The translations under genes were made by a program, and so were the position numbers. Below are positions 1-8,365 of a stretch of DNA of 64,000 bases, piece by piece; within the stretch, counting starts at the first letter, position 1, and each line of letters opens with the position of its first letter. The notes beneath the pieces were generated by a model. The model was not told where the DNA came from. It saw only the letters and a program-made list of their open reading frames with translations, and made no database searches. The DNA is from Roseburia hominis (GTDB lineage: Bacteria; Bacillota; Clostridia; Lachnospirales; Lachnospiraceae). The DNA lies in assembly GCF_021531695.1 (NCBI RefSeq), contig NZ_JADYUI010000008.1, positions 1-64,000 of the forward strand, given 5' to 3'.

Positions 1-80
1 CCACCTCATAAGATGGTTTATTTGTTATGCCCCTTGTTTCTTGGCTGTCTTCTACTTATTTATTTCAAACTTATTCCTCT

Positions 81-650
81 TTATTTCTTTCCATTATATA
101 AGTTCATTGCCTTATCGGCTTCCCCTTTCATCATAAGAACAGCAGCATCCATGGCATCCGAGATGGCATCTTCTACTTTTTCCCGATCCAGAGCATCAAA
201 TCGGCCAAGAACATAATCTGCCAGATCCCAGCCTTTTGGTTTTTCTCCGACACCGACTTTAATTCGCATAAACTGTTCTGTTCCTGTCATGGCAATGATA
301 TTCTTTATTCCATTATGCCCTCCGGCACTTCCTTTTTTACGAATTCTGATATGACCCGGTTCCAGACTGATGTCATCAAAAATCACTAAAAATTCGCTTG
401 TTATATCAACTTTGTAATATTTTAATGCCTCTGCAATACTCTCTCCACTCAGATTCATAAACGTCTGCGGTTTTAATAATAGTACCTTTTCCCCTTCGAT
501 CACACCTTTTCCGCAGAGTGCCTTATGTTTCTTTATATCCATGGAGATATCGTATTTTTCTGCCAGTGCATCTATTACATCAAATCCTATATTATGCCTT
601 GTCTTTTCATACTGCTTCGTCGGATTTCCAAGTCCCGCTATTATAAACAT
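81..650 (-). CDS. pth: Peptidyl-tRNA hydrolase
   Basis: This 189-aa protein matches bacterial Pth in full length. It opens with the family signature IAGLGNPTKQYEKTRHNIG, where the His near residue 20 is the catalytic base and Asn10 binds the peptidyl-tRNA, and it carries the later LVIFDDISLEPG and GSAGGHNGIKNI motifs. The enzyme cleaves the ester bond of peptidyl-tRNAs dropped by ribosomes, in the cytoplasm. The ATG lies one base after the stop of the upstream uridylyltransferase gene, so the two are co-transcribed. The ribosome binding site AGAGGAGA lies inside the end of that gene. Nothing in it looks unusual. Confidence 0.97.
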   Translation of the reverse strand: MFIIAGLGNPTKQYEKTRHNIGFDVIDALAEKYDISMDIKKHKALCGKGVIEGEKVLLLKPQTFMNLSGESIAEALKYYKVDITSEFLVIFDDISLEPGHIRIRKKGSAGGHNGIKNIIAMTGTEQFMRIKVGVGEKPKGWDLADYVLGRFDALDREKVEDAISDAMDAAVLMMKGEADKAMNLYNGKK

Positions 651-651
651 A

Positions 652-1389
652 CTACTGCAATCTCCTCTTTATCACTTCTTCTGCCGCTTTTAACTGCTCT
701 TTATCATTTACGCCCATGATATCCTCCGGATTTTCCAATGCAAATGCATCCACCTTAAGTCCTTTTTTTCTTATAATTTCCAATGTATCCGGCAAATAGT
801 ATTCTCCCTGGGCATTATTCGGTGTAATCTCTTCTAATGCATGATTTAATGCTTCTGCATCAAATAAGTACATTCCGGAATTAATCTCATGAGATTCACG
901 TTCTTTTTCATTGGCATCTTTATGTTCTACATTTTTGACAAAATTTCCATCTATATCCCGGATAATTCTTCCATAGCCGGTTGGATCGTCCACCATCGCA
1001 GACAACGCTGTGACGGCATTCCCCTTTTCTCGATGATATGCCACCAGCCGTTTTAAAGTTTCTGCCGTAATGAGTGGAGTATCTCCTGCTAAAATCATCA
1101 CTTCGCCATCTGTACCAATAAAATCTTTTGCACACTTTACCGCATGTCCGGTACCAAGCTGTTCCTCCTGCAATACAAAAGTCACATCTTTGTGTCGTAT
1201 GGAAGCCTCTACCACATCATGCTGATATCCGACAACCAGACAGATTTCTTTCGCTCCGGCTCCTTTTACCGCTTCAATTACATAATCTACAAGACATTTA
1301 TCTTCTATCATATGAACTACCTTCGGTAAATCAGATTTCATTCTGGTTCCCTTTCCGGCAGCTAAAATTACCGCTTTTAAACCGCTCAT
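652..1389 (-). CDS. glmU: GlmU-type UDP-GlcNAc pyrophosphorylase, N-terminal domain only
   Basis: The 245-aa product starts with the nucleotidyltransferase signature LKAVILAAGKGTRMKSDLPKVVH and contains QLGTGHAV, GDTPLI and the GYGRI / HKDAN / E-I-NSG stretches typical of the GlmU uridylyltransferase domain. That domain makes UDP-GlcNAc from UTP and GlcNAc-1-phosphate for cell wall precursors. Typical GlmU is about 450-460 aa, with a C-terminal left-handed beta-helix acetyltransferase domain. Here the protein ends directly after the first domain with its own stop, and pth follows one base later, so no hexapeptide repeats exist downstream. Acetyl transfer must come from another gene, or the substrate differs. 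Some Lachnospiraceae genomes have such short forms, by my recollection. Confidence 0.85.
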   Translation of the reverse strand: MSGLKAVILAAGKGTRMKSDLPKVVHMIEDKCLVDYVIEAVKGAGAKEICLVVGYQHDVVEASIRHKDVTFVLQEEQLGTGHAVKCAKDFIGTDGEVMILAGDTPLITAETLKRLVAYHREKGNAVTALSAMVDDPTGYGRIIRDIDGNFVKNVEHKDANEKERESHEINSGMYLFDAEALNHALEEITPNNAQGEYYLPDTLEIIRKKGLKVDAFALENPEDIMGVNDKEQLKAAEEVIKRRLQ

Positions 1390-1476
1390 GATAATTCCTC
1401 CATTTATACATCAAAATCATCTTTATTGTATACGACACTTCTTAAGAAAGCAACCTTTTTCCCATACATCAAAAAA

Positions 1477-1508
1477 CCTTTGTGTCCTGTCCCCACAGGC
1501 CACAAAGG
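1477..1508 (-). terminator. Intrinsic terminator after spoVG
   Basis: Arms CCTTTGTG and CACAAAGG, with inner CCTGT/ACAGG, form a strong hairpin. Read on the minus strand it is followed by six U residues (positions 1476-1471). It separates spoVG from the glmU-pth unit. Confidence 0.85.
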
Positions 1509-1602
1509 CTTTTCTTTTCCATAAACTACTCGCCCATCTATGGATCATGTATTTTAACTTTCCCCATTTAAAATACCTTCTCACAGAATATTACTTTTCC
1601 CC

Positions 1603-1875
1603 TTATTCTGCTTCTTCTGTTGCTAATTCTGCTTCATATTTATCCAAAATAATCTGCTGAATCCGAGCTCTTGTATCCGAATTAATCGGATGCGCAATGT
1701 CACGATATTCGCCATCTGCGGCTTTTCTGCTCGGCATTGCAATAAATAATCCCTTCTCTCCTTCAATGACTTTTATGTCATGTACAACAAACTCCTCGTC
1801 AATTGTAATAGACACAACCGCCTTCATTTTGCCTTCCTTTTCGACTTTTCTCACTCTTACGTCTGTAATCTGCAT
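1603..1875 (-). CDS. spoVG: SpoVG family regulator
   Basis: The 90-aa product begins [24 protein letters not shown] and has the family's [19 protein letters not shown] and [11 protein letters not shown] stretches. SpoVG is a small site-specific nucleic-acid-binding protein. In Bacillus it affects septation during sporulation, and in many Firmicutes it acts as a pleiotropic regulator. Length matches the family (about 85-100 aa). The start follows an AAAGGGG ribosome binding site. It is followed by its own terminator. Confidence 0.96.
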   Translation of the reverse strand: MQITDVRVRKVEKEGKMKAVVSITIDEEFVVHDIKVIEGEKGLFIAMPSRKAADGEYRDIAHPINSDTRARIQQIILDKYEAELATEEAE

Positions 1876-1917
1876 AATTTTTTGCCCCTTTCAAGTCTCA
1901 GCTGCTACCCTGATGTA

Positions 1918-3033
1918 TTATATTGTATATCGTTCGTTGTGTTCTAACACAACTTTAATTCCATCACCGCCACTATAGTATGTATTTGCTTTCAGCGTCC
2001 CCCTGCTTTCCACAATACAATTTTCTATATGTGTATTATCTCCGATGTAAACATCGTTTAAGATAATGGAATTCTTAATTACACAATTTTTCCCTACAAA
2101 TACCTTCTTAAATAGAATGGAATTCTCGACCTTACTGTTAATAATACAGCCACTGGAAATCAAACTGTTGCGAACGTCAGAACCGGCATTGTATTTTGCC
2201 GGTGGAAGATCATCTACTTTTGAATAAATCTTAGGATCTTCTTTAAAATATCTGCGAACCTCCGGTTTTAGGAATGCCATATTTGTATCATAATAAGATT
2301 CCACCGTTGCAATATTATTCCAGTAGGTATCCATCTTATATCCATAAATCTGTTTCATATTTTTATAACGAATCAGAATATCCGTCACAAAATCACTTCT
2401 GCCTTCTTCATGGCACCTTTCAAGCATCTCAATCAGCTGTCTTCTTCTCAAAACATAAATACCGGTTGACACTGTATTTGAATGAGAAAGCATCGGTTTT
2501 TCCTCAAACTCCACAATTCTGGAATCTTCATTCATACGAACAACACCAAAACGGCTTACATCTACATCCGCCGGCATATCTTTGCATACTACGGTGATAT
2601 CTGCTTTCTTTTCGATATGATAATCCAGTACCTTATTATAATCCAGTTTATAAACACAATCCCCACTGGCTATAATAACGTATGGTTCATGGCATGCCTT
2701 TAAGAACTCAACATTCTGATACATGGCATCTGCCGTTCCCTGATACCACCAGCTGTTATCCGGTGTTACCGTAGGTGTAAACGTATAAAGTCCACCCTGC
2801 TTTCTACCAAAATCCCACCATTTTGAAGAATTTAAATGTTCATGTAAAGACCTTGCATTATACTGTGTAAGCACAGCTACTTTCTGAATATGGGAATTTG
2901 CCATATTACTCAATGCAAAATCAATACAGCGAAAACTTCCTCCTATCGGCATTGCTGCAATCGCACGACGTTTTGTCAAATCGCGCATTCTGTTACTGTT
3001 ACCACCTGCTAAAATAATTCCTACTGCTTTCAT
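1918..3033 (-). CDS. glgD: Glucose-1-phosphate adenylyltransferase subunit GlgD
   Basis: This 371-aa protein has an N-terminal nucleotidyltransferase fold beginning [21 protein letters not shown] and a C-terminal beta-helix with imperfect hexapeptide repeats (about residues 290-350). It lacks the intact catalytic GGxGxRL loop of GlgC, as expected for GlgD, the regulatory or non-catalytic partner in Firmicutes. With GlgC it makes ADP-glucose for glycogen synthesis. The ATG overlaps the glgC stop by four bases (ATGA), indicating translational coupling with the catalytic subunit. Confidence 0.95.
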   Translation of the reverse strand: MKAVGIILAGGNSNRMRDLTKRRAIAAMPIGGSFRCIDFALSNMANSHIQKVAVLTQYNARSLHEHLNSSKWWDFGRKQGGLYTFTPTVTPDNSWWYQGTADAMYQNVEFLKACHEPYVIIASGDCVYKLDYNKVLDYHIEKKADITVVCKDMPADVDVSRFGVVRMNEDSRIVEFEEKPMLSHSNTVSTGIYVLRRRQLIEMLERCHEEGRSDFVTDILIRYKNMKQIYGYKMDTYWNNIATVESYYDTNMAFLKPEVRRYFKEDPKIYSKVDDLPPAKYNAGSDVRNSLISSGCIINSKVENSILFKKVFVGKNCVIKNSIILNDVYIGDNTHIENCIVESRGTLKANTYYSGGDGIKVVLEHNERYTI

Positions 3034-4304
3034 TCGCTGTCACCTGCCTTAATTATGTATTCTCCGCTCTTTAATTCCCCATTCGGATAATCGGCCGGTT
3101 CCGTCATACCTGAAATCGCTGTATTCTTTCCTATTTTAACATTTGCCGGTATTGTCGTATTTTCTCCTATTGTGGCCAGTCCAAATGCATAAATCTTTTC
3201 ACTCAGCTTACTTGGTGCCTCTTCCCCAATTCCAAGGCTTGCATTGTCCCCAATCACACAGTTTTCTGCAATGATTGATTTTTCAATAATACAATTTGCC
3301 CCAATATTGCAATCCTGCATAATAATTGAATTGCTTACTTTTGTTCCTTTTCCTATGATCACCCCGGGACCAATAACGGAACTATATACCTCTCCGTAAA
3401 TTTCAGCACCCTCTCCTATGATGCTCTTTTCTACAACAGATTCTGCAGACAAATACTGTGGCTCAATATTGTCGCTTTTTGTATAAATCTTCCAGTATTC
3501 TTCATATAAATTGAACTCTGGAATCAAATCAACCAATTCCATATTTGCTTCCCAATAGGAACCAAGTGTTCCAACGTCTTTCCAATAACTGTTGTATTCA
3601 TATGCAAACAACCGTTTTCCGTTCTCGTGACAATACGGAATAATATGTTTTCCAAAGTCACAATCACTTTGATCTTTCATCGTGACAAGTGCTTCTTTTA
3701 AAACCTTCCAACTAAATATGTAAATACCCATTGACGCAAGATTGCTGCGTGGTTTTTCCGGTTTTTCCTCAAACTCCATAATCCGTTTGTTTTCATCCGT
3801 AATCACAATACCAAAACGGCTTGCCTCCTCAATTGGAACCGGCATTGTTGCAATTGTAACATCTGCATTGTTTTCCTTATGAAAATCCAGCATCACCTCA
3901 TAATCCATCTTATAAATATGATCTCCTGATAAAATCAGTACATAGTCCGGATTATAAGTTTCAATAAATTTGATATTCTGGTAAATCGCATTTGCAGTAC
4001 CGGAATACCACTCACTGTTTTTACTCCTTTCATACGGCGGAAGTACGGTAACTCCACCATTATTTCTGTCCAGATCCCACGGTATGCCAATACCAATGTG
4101 GCGATTCAGACGAAGCGGCTGATACTGTGTCAATACACCCACAGTATCAATTCCAGAGTTTATACAGTTACTTAACGGAAAATCAATAATACGATATTTT
4201 CCCCCAAATGCCACCGCCGGCTTTGCAACTCCAGACGTCAAAACTCCCAGACGACTCCCCTGTCCTCCGGCCAACAGCATGGCAATCATTTCCTTTTTTA
4301 TCAT
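3030..4304 (-). CDS. glgC: Glucose-1-phosphate adenylyltransferase, catalytic subunit
   Basis: From the chosen ATG the product is 424 aa and starts [20 protein letters not shown], the catalytic glycine-rich loop. It continues with [15 protein letters not shown], the sugar-phosphate site [10 protein letters not shown], and a C-terminal hexapeptide beta-helix (about residues 290-400). It forms ADP-glucose from ATP and glucose-1-phosphate, the committed step of glycogen synthesis. An upstream in-frame Met at 4388 exists, but the start at 4304 has an AGAGGTG ribosome binding site and fits the family's N-terminus, so the extra 28 codons are rejected. It is the first gene of a glgC-glgD pair. Confidence 0.95.
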   Translation of the reverse strand: MIKKEMIAMLLAGGQGSRLGVLTSGVAKPAVAFGGKYRIIDFPLSNCINSGIDTVGVLTQYQPLRLNRHIGIGIPWDLDRNNGGVTVLPPYERSKNSEWYSGTANAIYQNIKFIETYNPDYVLILSGDHIYKMDYEVMLDFHKENNADVTIATMPVPIEEASRFGIVITDENKRIMEFEEKPEKPRSNLASMGIYIFSWKVLKEALVTMKDQSDCDFGKHIIPYCHENGKRLFAYEYNSYWKDVGTLGSYWEANMELVDLIPEFNLYEEYWKIYTKSDNIEPQYLSAESVVEKSIIGEGAEIYGEVYSSVIGPGVIIGKGTKVSNSIIMQDCNIGANCIIEKSIIAENCVIGDNASLGIGEEAPSKLSEKIYAFGLATIGENTTIPANVKIGKNTAISGMTEPADYPNGELKSGEYIIKAGDSE

Positions 4305-4481
4305 GTCTATCACCTCTCGTAATTGTTGGGTCCTTCGATATTTAAAATTATAGCATAACTTTTCCCAAATGTACATAATTTTTAACAATTTTTTTCTATA
4401 ATTTGGTACTTTTTTGTTATTTTATACAAATTTTACCAGTAATTTCATTTTTTTACTTCGTTTTTACGCTTTAAAAATACA

Positions 4482-4510
4482 TTTGCAAAATTATGATATA
4501 TGGTTATAAT
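4482..4510 (+). promoter_or_regulatory. Sigma-A-type promoter of murC
   Basis: TTTGCA (4482-4487) and TATAAT (4505-4510) are 17 bp apart, 38 bp upstream of the murC ATG, in an AT-rich divergent region shared with glgC. Confidence 0.7.
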
Positions 4511-4547
4511 ATATAAATAAGTAAAAAGATAGAAAAGCAGGTAAAGT

Positions 4548-5930
4548 ATGATGTATAAAATTGATTTTAACCAACCAATCCATGTTCATTTCATCGGTAT
4601 CGGCGGTATCAGCATGAGCGGACTCGCCGAAATCTTATTAAAAGAGCATTTTACAATATCCGGTTCGGATGCAAAAAAATCCGAACTTACTGATCATCTT
4701 GCAAATCTGGGGGCATCTGTTTTTTATGGTCAGGCTGCCGGGAACATAAAAGCAGGCACAGACCTTGTCGTGTATACGGCTGCCATAAAAGAAGATAACC
4801 CGGAATATACCGCAGCAAAAAATGCCGGTATTCCGATGTTATCAAGAGCAGAGTTACTAGGTCAGATTATGGATAATTACAAACGTTCCGTTGCCATTTC
4901 CGGCACACACGGAAAAACAACTACAACTTCCATGATTTCCCAGATTTTGTTATGTGCCAATACAGACCCGACACTCTCCATTGGCGGTATTTTAGACGCA
5001 ATCGGTGGAAATATCAGAGTGGGGCATTCTGACATTTTTGTAACAGAGGCCTGTGAGTACACCAACAGTTTTTTAAACTTCCGTCCAAAATACAGTATTA
5101 TCCTGGATATTGAAGCCGAGCATCTTGACTTTTTTAAAGATATTCAGGACATTCGGAATTCTTTCCGCAAATTTGCATCAAATACAAAAAATGATGGTGC
5201 TATCATCATAAATGGACAAATTGAGCAATACAAGGAAATTACTAACGGACTTTCGGCAAGAATCATTACCTTCGGTCTTAATCCTTCTTTTGATTATTCT
5301 GCAACGGATATTACTTATAATGAAAAGGCCTGTGCCAGTTATACCTTATTAAAAAATGGTTCCCCGCTTGGCGAAATCACTTTAAATGTTCCGGGAGAAC
5401 ATAATGTATACAATTCCCTTTCTGCGATTGCCGCATGTCTTGATATGGGCGTTGAACTTTCCTATATTAAGCAGGGACTGTCTGTTTTTGGCGGTGCAAA
5501 ACGAAGATTTGAATACAAAGGAACTTTAAATGGTATTACCATTATTGATGATTATGCCCATCATCCAACAGAAATTACTGCCACTTTACAGGCAGCAAAG
5601 AATTATCCGCACGGACGAATTATCTGTGTATTTCAACCGCATACTTATTCGCGGACAAAAGCTTTTCTAAAGGATTTTGCCAATGCTTTGTCACTGGCTG
5701 ATATTGTAATTCTGGCTGATATTTACGCCGCCAGAGAAAAAAATACATTAGGAATTTCTTCTACCGCCATTTTAGATGAGTTAAAAGCATTGGGACAGGA
5801 AGCCTATTATTTCCCGTCTTTTGATGAAATTGAAAACTTTTTGCTGCAAAATTGTATAAACAATGATTTGTTGATAACTATGGGAGCCGGAAACATTTAT
5901 CTTGTTGGTGAACATCTGCTTGGGCACTAG
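4548..5930 (+). CDS. murC: UDP-N-acetylmuramate--L-alanine ligase
   Basis: The 460-aa protein has the three Mur-ligase domains. The N-terminal Rossmann domain shows HFIGIGGISMSGLAEIL, the central ATP-binding domain shows AISGTHGKTTTTSM (P-loop near residue 120), and the C-terminal domain carries DDYAHHPTEI and FQPHTYSRT. It adds L-Ala to UDP-MurNAc in cytoplasmic peptidoglycan precursor synthesis. Length is normal. It has its own promoter and a hairpin terminator, so it is probably a single-gene unit placed just upstream of the replication gene pair. Confidence 0.97.
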   Translation: MMYKIDFNQPIHVHFIGIGGISMSGLAEILLKEHFTISGSDAKKSELTDHLANLGASVFYGQAAGNIKAGTDLVVYTAAIKEDNPEYTAAKNAGIPMLSRAELLGQIMDNYKRSVAISGTHGKTTTTSMISQILLCANTDPTLSIGGILDAIGGNIRVGHSDIFVTEACEYTNSFLNFRPKYSIILDIEAEHLDFFKDIQDIRNSFRKFASNTKNDGAIIINGQIEQYKEITNGLSARIITFGLNPSFDYSATDITYNEKACASYTLLKNGSPLGEITLNVPGEHNVYNSLSAIAACLDMGVELSYIKQGLSVFGGAKRRFEYKGTLNGITIIDDYAHHPTEITATLQAAKNYPHGRIICVFQPHTYSRTKAFLKDFANALSLADIVILADIYAAREKNTLGISSTAILDELKALGQEAYYFPSFDEIENFLLQNCINNDLLITMGAGNIYLVGEHLLGH

Positions 5931-6088
5931 TTATCCACATTATCCACATTTGAATTGTGTATTACTTCACAATTCAGTGTGGATTTTTTTGTTTACATAA
6001 AAAAATTGTGGATAACTTTTTTCCTTTGGTTTTATGGCATTGTTTTGTTTCCATAATTTTTTTCTGATTTTTTTCCACATTATCCACA
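5931..6088 (+). promoter_or_regulatory. DnaA-box cluster between murC and dnaD
   Basis: Four perfect copies of the consensus DnaA box TTATCCACA occur. They lie at 5931-5939 and 5940-5948 (directly abutting), at 6080-6088, and in reverse as TGTGGATAA at 6007-6015. TTTTCCACA at 6071-6079, which fits the looser TTWTNCACA consensus, abuts the box at 6080. The surrounding sequence is very AT-rich. The cluster is upstream of the promoter for the DnaD-like and DnaI-like helicase-loading genes, so DnaA control of those genes, or titration of DnaA, is the natural inference. No dnaA or dnaN lies in the window. Confidence 0.8.
5944..5990 (+). terminator. Intrinsic terminator of murC, overlapping a DnaA box
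   Basis: The perfect 9-bp arms TGAATTGTG (5951-5959) and CACAATTCA (5968-5976) are extended by CCACA (5944-5948) pairing with TGTGG (5978-5982). They are followed by A and seven T residues. The left outer arm is part of the second DnaA box. Confidence 0.8.
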
Positions 6089-6143
6089 TTGTCCAATTTC
6101 TCTTAAAGCCTTGATTTTTCTGGAATTCTCGTAAAAATAGGAC

Positions 6144-6172
6144 TTCTCATTTCAAAATTCGTATGCTATAAT
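6144..6172 (+). promoter_or_regulatory. Promoter of the dnaD-dnaI-prs unit
   Basis: TATAAT at 6167-6172 is preceded by an extended -10 TG (TGC-TATAAT). A weak -35 TTCTCA lies 17 bp upstream. The -10 is 25 bp before the dnaD-like ATG and about 80 bp downstream of the last DnaA box. Confidence 0.65.
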
Positions 6173-6196
6173 GTGTGAGTTGAAAGAGGTAGTATT

Positions 6197-7297
6197 ATGG
6201 CAGACATTACAATACATAGTGAAAATAACAAAACCGTTACCTGCGTTCCTAATATCTTTATTGACGAATTGATGGCTGACGCAGATGGCGAATTCGTAAA
6301 AATTTATCTTTATCTTTTACGATGCATGAATGCCCCGGAGCAATCCCTTTCGATTTCTTCCATGGCAGATAAATTTGAGCATACGGAAAAGGATATTAAA
6401 CGTGCGTTAAAATATTGGGAAAAAGCTCAGGTACTTCATTTAGAATATAATGACGAAAAACAGCTTACCGGCATCTGCCTTTCCGATACTTCCCAATTTG
6501 GAATTTCCGGGAAGCAGACAACTGCCAGCGATTCTTCTCTTTCCGAGACTTCAAAAGAACTGAACAGGAAATCCCAGCCGGTTTCTGCTGACACTTTAAC
6601 GGTTTCTGAAAAGCCTGATTATTCCATAGACGATATGCAGGCATTTCAGGCAGACAAAAATGTTCAGGAACTTTTATTTATGACAGAAACCTACCTCGGA
6701 CGTACACTCACCGCTACCGATATTACTTCTATTTTATATTGGTATGACGGACTGAAATTTCCGATGGATTTAATTGAATATCTTGTGGAATACTGTGTAG
6801 AAAAGAATCATAAAAGTTTGCATTATATAGAAAAGGTTGCTTTATCCTGGCATGAAGCCGGAATCCATACGGTTTCTGCCGCAAAAGAGGCAAATGCACA
6901 CTATAGCAGAACCAATTCTGCTGTCAAAAAGGCTTTCGGTATTTCCGGGCGTCAGTTGGTCGAAAATGAGCTAAATTACATTGCAAAATGGACGAATCAA
7001 TACGGTTTTTCTGTAGAATTAATCGTTGAGGCATGTAAACGTACTATGCAAAATACGCACCAGCCAAGCTTTGAATATACAGATTCTATTTTAAAGAACT
7101 GGAAAACAAAAAAAGTTTCTTCCTTAGAAGAAATTGCTGCTTTGGATGCTGCTTTTTTAAATCAGAAACCAAAGACCAATAGTTCAAAACCAAAAACAGC
7201 TTCTACTGCAAACAATAAATTCAACAATTTTCCACAACGTAGCTACGACTATGATCAGTTAGAGAAGCAGGCTCAGGCATTGCGCCACTCTTTATAG
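6197..7297 (+). CDS. DnaD domain protein (replication initiation / primosome)
   Basis: This 366-aa protein has an N-terminal winged-helix-like part (about residues 1-110, LSISSMADKFEHTEKDIKRALKYW) and two DnaD/DnaB_2 helical domains, about residues 150-235 (LGRTLTATDITSILYWYD...) and 255-325 (YIAKWTNQYGFSVELIVEACKR...). This is the architecture of primosomal DnaD/DnaB-type proteins of Firmicutes, which remodel DNA and help load the replicative helicase. It lies 23 bp upstream of a DnaI/DnaC-like loader gene, supporting that role. The start is the ATG after GAAAGAGG. The C-terminal 40 residues are Asn/Lys/Ser-rich and probably disordered. Confidence 0.9.
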   Translation: MADITIHSENNKTVTCVPNIFIDELMADADGEFVKIYLYLLRCMNAPEQSLSISSMADKFEHTEKDIKRALKYWEKAQVLHLEYNDEKQLTGICLSDTSQFGISGKQTTASDSSLSETSKELNRKSQPVSADTLTVSEKPDYSIDDMQAFQADKNVQELLFMTETYLGRTLTATDITSILYWYDGLKFPMDLIEYLVEYCVEKNHKSLHYIEKVALSWHEAGIHTVSAAKEANAHYSRTNSAVKKAFGISGRQLVENELNYIAKWTNQYGFSVELIVEACKRTMQNTHQPSFEYTDSILKNWKTKKVSSLEEIAALDAAFLNQKPKTNSSKPKTASTANNKFNNFPQRSYDYDQLEKQAQALRHSL

Positions 7298-7320
7298 CAA
7301 TAGTCCAACAGGAGGCAGCT

Positions 7321-8316
7321 ATGGCATTAAGCAACACCCAGTATGACGAAATCATTCGCCAGTACAATGCAAAACAAATACGCAATCGGCATATCGTGGA
7401 ATCCCGTGTCGAAGAGGTTTATTCAAAAAATCCTCGTCTGCAGGAGATTGATGACTCTATTTCCTCCTGCTCTGTGGAAAAGGCAAAACAACTTTTAGAT
7501 GGTGACGTAAAAGCTCTTTCGGAGTTAAAAGAACAGATTGCTTCCCTAAAAGAAGAAAAAACTGCGCTATTACTTTCCTTAGGATATGACGAGCATTATT
7601 TCATTCCACCTTATGACTGCCCTGACTGTAAAGATACCGGATATGTCGGCAACAAGCGTTGTCATTGTTTTAAACAGGCAGCAATTGACTTAGTCTATAC
7701 CCAGTCGAATATAAAGGCTATTTTACAGGTTGAAAATTTTGAACATTTTTCCTATGATTATTTTTCGGAAGAACTTATCGACCCTTCCACTGGTTTGTCC
7801 TCACGTGCTATTATTGAGGATGCCGTAAAAGAAAGCCAGCGCTTTATCAACTCTTTTGATGATACGTTCCAGAATCTTTTCTTTTATGGAGACACCGGTG
7901 TCGGAAAGACTTTCCTTTCCAATTGTATTGCAAAAGAGCTATTAGACACGGGACATTCCGTTATTTACTTTACTGCATTTGGATTATTTGACATTTTTCA
8001 AAAAAATGTTTTTGATAAAGACAGTGACGCCATACTTGCACATCAAAATCTTTTTGACTGTGACCTTTTGATTATTGATGATCTCGGAACTGAAATGTCA
8101 AATTCCTTTACAACGTCACAATTGTTTTTATGTTTAAATGAAAGACTTTTAAGAAAAAAATCTACGATTATCTCAACAAATCTGACCATGAATCAATTAG
8201 CTGAAACTTACTCGGAACGAACCTTTTCACGAGTATTTTCTAATTATAATATGTTAAAACTTTTTGGTGATGATATTCGTATCAAGAAAAAATTGAAACA
8301 ATGCGCACTCAATTAG
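7321..8316 (+). CDS. DnaI/DnaC-like replicative helicase loader ATPase
   Basis: The 331-aa protein has a helical N-terminal region, then a four-cysteine zinc-ribbon-like segment (CPDCKDTGYVGNKRCHC, near residue 100), then an AAA+ domain. The AAA+ domain shows Walker A GDTGVGKTFL (near residue 190) and Walker B LLIIDDLGTE. This matches helicase loaders of the DnaC/DnaI/IstB family. No IS21 transposase lies beside it and it follows a DnaD-domain gene, so a helicase-loading role is much likelier than IstB. The start has an AGGAGG site eight bases upstream. Confidence 0.92.
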   Translation: MALSNTQYDEIIRQYNAKQIRNRHIVESRVEEVYSKNPRLQEIDDSISSCSVEKAKQLLDGDVKALSELKEQIASLKEEKTALLLSLGYDEHYFIPPYDCPDCKDTGYVGNKRCHCFKQAAIDLVYTQSNIKAILQVENFEHFSYDYFSEELIDPSTGLSSRAIIEDAVKESQRFINSFDDTFQNLFFYGDTGVGKTFLSNCIAKELLDTGHSVIYFTAFGLFDIFQKNVFDKDSDAILAHQNLFDCDLLIIDDLGTEMSNSFTTSQLFLCLNERLLRKKSTIISTNLTMNQLAETYSERTFSRVFSNYNMLKLFGDDIRIKKKLKQCALN

Positions 8317-8365
8317 ATGTTTCATCTATTGAAATAGAAAGATTATATTTATGGAGGATCTACTC

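Noticed and set aside
1-80. Start of a further minus-strand gene (such as mfd) after pth
   Set aside because: Only AT-rich sequence is visible with no convincing ribosome binding site and start in the 80 bases available.
5931-6172. Chromosomal origin oriC
   Set aside because: DnaA boxes and AT-rich sequence are present, but there is no dnaA, dnaN, rpmH or clear unwinding element nearby and no skew data. A regulatory or titration cluster is the safer reading.
7321-8316. IstB transposition helper
   Set aside because: The AAA+ protein could be confused with IstB, but it has the Cys-rich zinc segment of helicase loaders, follows a DnaD gene, and there is no IS21 transposase or inverted repeat nearby.
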